The translations under genes and the position numbers were made by a program. A DNA stretch of 8,683 nt from Desulfovibrio sp. OttesenSCG-928-G15 (GTDB taxonomy: Bacteria > Desulfobacterota > Desulfovibrionia > Desulfovibrionales > Desulfovibrionaceae), in the NCBI GenBank assembly GCA_030266525.1, contig JAJDIC010000085.1, forward strand, positions 1 to 8,683, given 5' to 3'. Position 1 is the stretch's first letter. Each line of letters begins with the position of its first letter. Of the stretch, positions 5,291 through 8,683 are shown in pieces. Below the pieces are notes generated by a model, which had not been told where the DNA came from, ran no database searches, and saw only the letters and a program-made list of their open reading frames with translations.

Positions 5291-5799
5291 GATTTCGCTC
5301 CTTCGCGGGCTTGGGAGGCTGCCCATTCAAGCCAACACGCCTTCTTTTGTTCCGCCGTAGAGCTTACACAGCCTCGGTCTTCTGGATTGGCGCATTGGTT
5401 ATACATGTCCGGGCAATAAGATTTCGATATCAATACGTCAGCCAGCCAATCCCTCTGTGCTTCCGCTTCCTTGGCGCGGTCAAGGGCTTCACTTTTTGCC
5501 AGCCCTTCTACGGTTCGTTGGTCCATAACTTCGCTGAGGTATTTCTCGGCTCGGTCTGCCCGTGCCTCCAACCTCCGCGCATACTCCAACAGCGCGGCTA
5601 TGTCGGCGGGGGCTGCGGCTATAAAGTCGGCGTCTGCCAGGTTGTATACACTCGCCAAAAAGTTGCCGCTCTCGTCGTCTGCGATGCGGTATTTCCGCGC
5701 ACACCAGTCTTCGGAGACTCCGAATTTTCCCGGCGTAGCAGCCGCCAGCCGCGCCGATATGGCGTCAAGGTCGGGGTTTTTGGGGGTGGGGTTAGGCAT
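5287..5799 (-). CDS. Ead/Ea22-like phage early protein
   Basis: 170-residue protein resembling the Ead/Ea22 family of lambdoid and other phages. The family-like start DAISARLAAATPGKFGVSEDW (residues 12-32) is followed by the recurring segment ADADFIAAAPADIAALLEYA (55-74). It continues into a coiled coil at about 75-125 (RRLEARADRAEKYL, LDRAKEAEAQRDWLAD). The tail carries four cysteines (CPDMYNQC, then C144 and C154) that could form a metal site. ATG at 5799 has AGGAG about 8 nt upstream. The stop of the frameshifted upstream gene precedes that ribosome site, and the Dam-type start overlaps this stop as ATGA. Family members are nonessential early genes of uncertain function, often variable between phages. 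Confidence 0.82.
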   Translation of the reverse strand: MPNPTPKNPDLDAISARLAAATPGKFGVSEDWCARKYRIADDESGNFLASVYNLADADFIAAAPADIAALLEYARRLEARADRAEKYLSEVMDQRTVEGLAKSEALDRAKEAEAQRDWLADVLISKSYCPDMYNQCANPEDRGCVSSTAEQKKACWLEWAASQAREGAKS

Positions 5800-5809
5800 G
5801 GGATGGCTC

Positions 5810-6165
5810 CTATTTCACCAGTTTCAACAAGCTGGCCTGTTCGTTTCGCGGTGTAACAGCGTACATAGATTCTTCGGCCTTCAACCTGTTCTGCGCTCTA
5901 GACATGGACTCTTCCCTTTTCTTGCGACGCTCACAGTATTGGCCGTAATCCGTAATCCAATCGGCAGCAGCTTCGGCATTTTCCCTTGCCGTCTTTTCAA
6001 TTTTTTCTTTCCACTGCGCGGGGTCGAATGGGATACGTTTCTTTCATATTCAGCTTGGCCCACAAGCTCTTGCTGATAGACTTCATACTTGGGGCAGCCC
6101 CACATTCCTAAGGCCACCACTGCCGAGCAAAAGAAAAGCAAAAGTGCTGTTACTATTCCGGGCAT
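5810..6165 (-). pseudogene. Membrane-anchored coiled-coil phage protein, frameshifted
   Basis: The reading begins MPGIVTALLLFFCSAVVALG, a transmembrane or signal segment, and then gives CPKYEVYQQELVGQAEYER, a pattern I recall from membrane-linked prophage proteins. From about 6043 the sensible reading moves to the -1 frame: KRIPFDPAQWKEKIEKTARE, a charged helix through about 5880, ending LLKLVK and TAG at 5810. That stop abuts the ribosome site of the next gene, as every other junction here does. The original frame instead continues in unconvincing sequence to a stop at 5881. One extra base near 6038-6040 (AAAC to AAAAC) would restore 118 codons. The region may be a mutation, a sequencing error or a shift at the A6 run 6001-6006. 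Start ATG 6165 has AAGGA 7 nt upstream. Confidence 0.75.
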
Positions 6166-6210
6166 CTTCTATCCTTCCCGCGTTCAGAGGCGCGGACCTC
6201 GTTGGGGGGG

Positions 6211-6396
6211 TTACTCTTTGCCAGCCGCAGCCACGGAATCCTTGCGGAATTGCAGCAGCAACTTGCCAAGGTCTTTGCTTGTGGCCCGCGCTCTTTTGGC
6301 CGCCGCCTTCCAGCCGTGGGCCTGCTCTTTGGTCTTGGCGAGGTCGGTCTGAAATGCTGCCATGGCTGTTTCTATTTGGCTGATTGTGTTTTGCAT
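6211..6396 (-). CDS. Small basic Hc1-like helical phage protein
   Basis: 61-residue protein, almost all helix. An acidic first half (ISQIETAMAAFQTDLAKT) is followed by a basic alanine-rich half KAAAKRARATSKDLGKLLLQ and FRKDSV. This layout resembles the small histone-H1-like (Hc1) proteins annotated in many bacteria and phages, which are thought to bind nucleic acid nonspecifically; the true function of the phage versions is not established. ATG at 6396 has GGAG about 6 nt upstream and lies 38 nt after the previous gene's stop. The same frame extends upstream to 6558, but that part shadows the preceding gene. A C7 run at about 6204-6210 follows its stop and is noncoding. Confidence 0.75.
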   Translation of the reverse strand: MQNTISQIETAMAAFQTDLAKTKEQAHGWKAAAKRARATSKDLGKLLLQFRKDSVAAAGKE

Positions 6397-6428
6397 TGTT
6401 GTCTCCGATGGTGTTTGTTGTGAACAGG

Positions 6429-6443
6429 TGGGGACTATCCCCA
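6429..6443. repeat. Perfect 6-bp inverted repeat around a stop codon
   Basis: TGGGGA and TCCCCA (6429-6434 and 6438-6443) flank three bases that on the minus strand are the TAG stop of the frameshifted small gene. In mRNA it would form a short GC-rich hairpin. No run of U follows, so a terminator is unlikely; it may be a coupling or stability hairpin, a small operator, or chance. Confidence 0.5.
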
Positions 6444-6691
6444 AATTACGCGCCTTATTGTTTCCGGCTCGTACCCGGCTTCTTTCAAGGTAGATGCTGC
6501 ATATCCTTTGATGGCTACGATAATCTCTTCTTGCTCTTGCGGTTCCATGCGTTTCCATTCCCGGTGCTTTTTAATGTTACTGGGGGGGTAAACGGTATGG
6601 TCGAATCGCGTATGAGCATTTCGCACCAATCGATCGCAGCTTTTTCGAGTCGCTTTATTGCTATGGGGTTGCGAACTACGCGCTTGTTCAT
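6435..6691 (-). CDS. Small phage protein with -1 frameshift at a C7 run (broken or programmed)
   Basis: Reading starts at ATG 6691 (MNKRVVRNPIAIKRLEKAAI then DWCEMLIRDSTIPFTPP), with AGGA 6 nt upstream, 22 nt after the SSB stop. At the C7 run 6582-6588 the sensible reading moves to the -1 frame (SNIKKHREWKRMEPQEQEEI, then IKGYAASTLKEAGYEPETIR) and ends at TAG 6435. Without the shift the frame ends at 6515 after a basic, serine/asparagine-rich tail. In frame, the run is C CCC CCA, a perfect X XXY YYZ slippery heptamer, so ribosomal or polymerase slippage is possible; an indel or sequencing error in a homopolymer is the simpler option. The combined product would be about 85 residues, soluble, with a helical acidic second half. 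Alternatively, a separate 37-residue gene could start at ATG 6548, but its ribosome site is weak. The family is unknown. Confidence 0.7.
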
Positions 6692-6713
6692 AGGTTTTCC
6701 TTTTCCCGGCAGG

Positions 6714-7154
6714 CTAGAACGGCACACCGTCCATGCCGCTCGCTTCAGATGGAAACTCGTTCGGCCTTTGCCGGTCCTCTTGCCGAGTGCTGCCTCTCAC
6801 GTTACCTTGCGCCTGGCTCTGGCCTTGGCCTTTCCGGCTGAGAAACTGCACGCGCTGGACTTTCACTTCGGTGCTGTAGCGGTCCTGGCCTTGCTGGTCT
6901 TGCCATTTTCTGGTTTGCAGGCTGCCTTCCACGTAAACGAGACTGCCCTTTGCGAGGAAGTTCGCGCAGTTCTCGGCAGTTTTCTGGAACGTGATAGCTG
7001 TGTGCCATTCCGTGCGATCTACCTTGTTGCCGTCGCGGTCTACGTAGGATTCGTCTGTGGCTATGCTCAGGGTGCAGATGGGCATGCCAGCTTGTGTGTA
7101 TTTCAGCTCGGGGTCGCGTCCGATGTGTCCTATGAGGATTACTTTATTGACCAT
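6714..7154 (-). CDS. ssb: Single-stranded DNA-binding protein (phage SSB)
   Basis: 146-residue SSB that coats single-stranded DNA during replication and recombination, normally as a tetramer. The OB-fold is clear: MVNKVILIGHIGRDPELKYT at the start, then SIATDESY, DRTEWHTAITFQKTAENCAN (46-65), YVEGSLQTRKW (74-84) and VQRVQFLSRK (99-108). A glutamine/arginine-rich linker follows from 109, and the tail ends GMDGVPF. The final PF and one Asp are kept, but the usual acidic run before it (as in DDDIPF of E. coli) is mostly lost, so docking to partner proteins may differ. ATG at 7154 has AAGGA 6 nt upstream and overlaps the exonuclease gene by 11 nt. The pairing with a phage exonuclease indicates a recombination module. 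Confidence 0.97.
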   Translation of the reverse strand: MVNKVILIGHIGRDPELKYTQAGMPICTLSIATDESYVDRDGNKVDRTEWHTAITFQKTAENCANFLAKGSLVYVEGSLQTRKWQDQQGQDRYSTEVKVQRVQFLSRKGQGQSQAQGNVRGSTRQEDRQRPNEFPSEASGMDGVPF

Positions 7155-7734
7155 TGCCGTTCCTTATTTTTTCAGCGATTTTGACCGCCATTTTATAGGC
7201 CTCGGCACAGCGGTTGCGCAGTTTGGAAATCTCTGCTTCGTCACGCTCCACACGGATGATGCGTAGTTGCCCACCCTCGGGGAAACGCGGGTCGAAGCTG
7301 ACAAAATCAATCCACTGCAAGCCGTAAATCCACATGTAGCCGTGTACTTGGTAGATGTAATTGACCATCAGGTTTTCGTCGGCGTTGGCGTGGATGATGG
7401 AGTTGTGCGGGCACTTTATTTCAATGCCGCCCACATGCCCGACAAGGCCGTCCATGGTGCCGCCCACATAGGCGAGGTCAGGAGCTGACCGAAATTCTGC
7501 CAGGCGTACCGTGGAAAGCGTTTTGCTTTCATACTCGCAGCGGGCGTCACTTTCGTGCTCTATTCCCCATGCGCAGGACGCTCCGCTGTTCCCCTCTTCG
7601 GGGCGCTCTACTCCGGCCAGGTCCAGGGCGAGTTGGTTGACTACGGCCAGGGCGGTTCCGCCGAACGGCTCCTTTTTGCCGGGAGTCATAAGCGCCTTGA
7701 AGGTACTCGGTGTTAAATATCCAGGGTTAGGCAC
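7144..7734 (-). CDS. YqaJ/lambda-type viral recombinase exonuclease
   Basis: 196-residue nuclease of the YqaJ/lambda Exo (PD-(D/E)xK) family, which degrades one strand of linear duplex DNA from the 5' end to give 3' tails for annealing. Visible active-site elements are WGIEHE (56-61), YVGGTMDG with D95, GIEIKC with E105 and K107 (the ExK), and YQVHGYMW with Q129. The beginning (LTPSTFKALMTPGKK) fits the family start. The codon at 7734 is GTG; it has AAGGAG 7 nt upstream and overlaps the preceding gene by 8 nt, so GTG is the likely start. It lies between SSB and a 167-residue protein in the slot where a single-strand annealing protein is often found. The length is normal to slightly short for this family. 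Confidence 0.93.
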   Translation of the reverse strand: MPNPGYLTPSTFKALMTPGKKEPFGGTALAVVNQLALDLAGVERPEEGNSGASCAWGIEHESDARCEYESKTLSTVRLAEFRSAPDLAYVGGTMDGLVGHVGGIEIKCPHNSIIHANADENLMVNYIYQVHGYMWIYGLQWIDFVSFDPRFPEGGQLRIIRVERDEAEISKLRNRCAEAYKMAVKIAEKIRNGNGQ

Positions 7735-8230
7735 TGGCGGACTCCTTTTGCAGCCGTGCGGCGTTCTGGTCTGTCAGGAGGCGGTGCTTCCTGATGGTTT
7801 CAATGCTTGTTTCTCCCCGCGCCATTTTCTGCACAGCGGCGGTCCACTCCCCGGAAGATGGGGTTAGTTCCGGCATGGCAGCGGTGGGCTCCTTCGGGCG
7901 GATGCGCAGGCAATCTACGGTTTCACCCTTGAACTTGGTCGTGTCGCCGTAGACCTTGACCTTTCGGCCTGCCCACATTTCGATATGTGGGGTGCCGTAC
8001 ATCTTTGCCAAGGTTTTGCTGTTCGTGACGTTCAGAACCATGGGCTTTGTGTCGCGCTCCACAAACTCGGCCACCAAACACAGGTCTTTTTTGCTTGAGT
8101 TCGGCACGGGAACTTCGCGGCGTCCGACATTCCGAATTGTCAGAATGCGCTCCTCGCCGGGGGAAAGATCGCAGGCGGCGAAATAGTCCGACTTGAAGAA
8201 CTCGCGCCAGTGGGTCAGTTTTTCGCTCAT
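7727..8230 (-). CDS. Conserved phage protein beside exonuclease, possible recombination factor
   Basis: 167-residue soluble protein with the pattern of a conserved phage early protein: KLTHWREFFKSDYFAACDLS at the start, KPMVLNVTNSKTLAKMYGTP (62-81) and WAGRKVKVYGDTTKFKGETV (86-105), with strands that could form an OB-like barrel. A separate helical tail (about 125-162: GEWTAAVQKMARGETSIETI onward) resembles small C-terminal segments found on varied phage proteins. ATG at 8230 has GAGGA about 9 nt upstream and overlaps the preceding stop as ATGA; the stop overlaps the exonuclease start by 8 nt. The position suggests a partner of the exonuclease/SSB module, possibly standing where RecT, Beta or Erf would be. 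No motif of those families is recognisable, so the function is open. Confidence 0.85.
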   Translation of the reverse strand: MSEKLTHWREFFKSDYFAACDLSPGEERILTIRNVGRREVPVPNSSKKDLCLVAEFVERDTKPMVLNVTNSKTLAKMYGTPHIEMWAGRKVKVYGDTTKFKGETVDCLRIRPKEPTAAMPELTPSSGEWTAAVQKMARGETSIETIRKHRLLTDQNAARLQKESASA

Positions 8231-8490
8231 TGCCGCTGTTCCTCATGGCTGGCATTGAACGCTTTCGGGGTAGGGAGCAGGTCGTTAATAATCTGTTCGA
8301 TTCTCTCTGCTCCCGCCCCTATCAGGCTCAGAGTGCAGGATTTATTGCATCCGATTCTCGAGACTCGCTGTTCTTCGCAGGTCCCCTTAATTGCTGCTGC
8401 TAGGTCTGCAACTTCGTAGTAAGCCTTGACCAGGGTATTGAGGGTGACACCCTTGTCGTCGTCGTTCAGGTAAAAGATTTTGTCGCTCAT
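8227..8490 (-). CDS. Hypothetical 87-residue phage protein
   Basis: Soluble, mainly helical protein of no recognised family. A short acidic start (YLNDDDKGVT) leads into an amphipathic helix (LVKAYYEVADLAAAIKGTC). Then comes a segment with C38, C48 and C52 (CEEQRVSRIGCNKSC), and a second helix (AERIEQIINDLLP). The three cysteines might bind a metal. ATG at 8490 has GGAGG 7 nt upstream. It is joined by ATGA overlaps to both neighbours, so it belongs to the same message as the exonuclease and SSB. Confidence 0.82.
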   Translation of the reverse strand: MSDKIFYLNDDDKGVTLNTLVKAYYEVADLAAAIKGTCEEQRVSRIGCNKSCTLSLIGAGAERIEQIINDLLPTPKAFNASHEEQRQ

Positions 8491-8683
8491 TTCGCGCCCT
8501 CCACGACCGGAAGAACGTACTCCCCGGCAGCAATGTCCAGTTTGTCGCGTAGAAGGCGGAAGACAATAGTCGCGCCGTTAGTAACGTCTTCGCCAAGCGT
8601 GAAATCTGTGTCGCGAAAAGCTATAAAGTCATGCAGGAAGGCTGCAATATCCCTGGCGTCTGAAAGACTTTGCGCCGGTTGAT
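8487..8683 (-). CDS. C-terminal part of an unrecognised phage protein
   Basis: The only open reading on the minus strand from the right edge reads QPAQSLSDARDIAAFLHDFI, then AFRDTDFTLGEDVTNGATIV, and ends with GEYVLPVVEGAK and a TGA that overlaps the next ATG as ATGA. About 65 codons are visible, and the start lies beyond the window. The fragment is soluble with no motif I can name. The stop/start overlap, open frame and absence of an alternative reading support it as real coding sequence. Confidence 0.75.
   Translation of the reverse strand, partial: QPAQSLSDARDIAAFLHDFIAFRDTDFTLGEDVTNGATIVFRLLRDKLDIAAGEYVLPVVEGAK

Noticed and set aside
5311..6076. Plus-strand open frames of 181 and 201 codons opposite the Ead/Ea22-like gene
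   Set aside because: They are shadows of an alanine-rich gene on the other strand, with no start context or domain.
6204..6210. A second C7 run on the minus strand, considered as another slippage site
   Set aside because: It lies just after the TAA of the Hc1-like gene and before the next start, so it is noncoding.
6384..7184. Long plus-strand open frame of 266 codons opposite the ssb region
   Set aside because: It lies fully antisense to ssb and two small genes, has no ribosome site of note, and gives an F/L/R/H-rich product typical of the reverse frame of coding DNA.
1..8683. CRISPR array, tRNA, rRNA or insertion sequence
   Set aside because: No regularly spaced repeats, no tRNA-like cloverleaf or conserved rRNA segments, and no transposase or terminal inverted repeats were seen; the space is almost fully taken by overlapping genes.

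Overview
The window looks like the left end and early region of a temperate phage or prophage (or a closely related integrative element). Every gene I accept, 20 in all, lies on the minus strand, so transcription runs from high to low coordinates and ends in a tyrosine integrase whose C-terminus runs off the left edge. No chromosomal housekeeping gene is visible. The host cannot be fixed from this sequence. The moderately GC-rich coding, strong Shine-Dalgarno sites and gene types resemble prophages of Desulfovibrio-like sulfate reducers or other Proteobacteria, but that is an impression from memory.

Layout in transcription order (right to left). At 8683-6714 is a DNA replication/recombination block: the tail of an unknown gene, an 87-residue unknown, a 167-residue conserved phage protein, a YqaJ/lambda-type exonuclease (GTG start) and a single-strand DNA-binding protein. 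At 6691-5810 are three small genes. Two of them appear frameshifted: one at a C7 run that is also a slippery heptamer, and one membrane-anchored coiled-coil protein. Between them is a small basic Hc1-like protein. At 5799-1959 is a long, tightly overlapping accessory block: an Ead/Ea22-like protein, a Dam-type N6-adenine methyltransferase, a protein ending in CCGGCV, a winged-helix-like protein, a coiled-coil protein, a minimal C5-cytosine-methyltransferase-like protein, a zinc ribbon, a Lar-type restriction-alleviation protein fused to a DUF551-like tail, and a DPPH-type methyltransferase. At 1955-1225 are a zinc-binding protein, a 30-residue single-span membrane protein that exactly fills the gap between its neighbours, and another cysteine-rich protein. 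At 1194-1 are an excisionase-like helix-turn-helix protein and the integrase, which overlap by about 200 bases in different frames.

Most junctions are stop/start overlaps (ATGA, TGATG or 8-19 nt), so the block is probably one or a few polycistronic messages with translational coupling. I see no internal promoter or strong terminator. No stretch over 300 bases lacks a gene. In functional terms, the right half supplies homologous recombination, the middle supplies host-restriction evasion or DNA modification (three methyltransferase-like proteins and Lar, with no partner endonuclease), and the left end supplies integration and excision.

The items most worth a second look are the unannotated 30-residue membrane ORF, the two frameshifted genes, the overlapping HTH/integrase pair, the duplicated intergenic junction around 1565 and 1952, and the atypical cytosine-methyltransferase-like protein.
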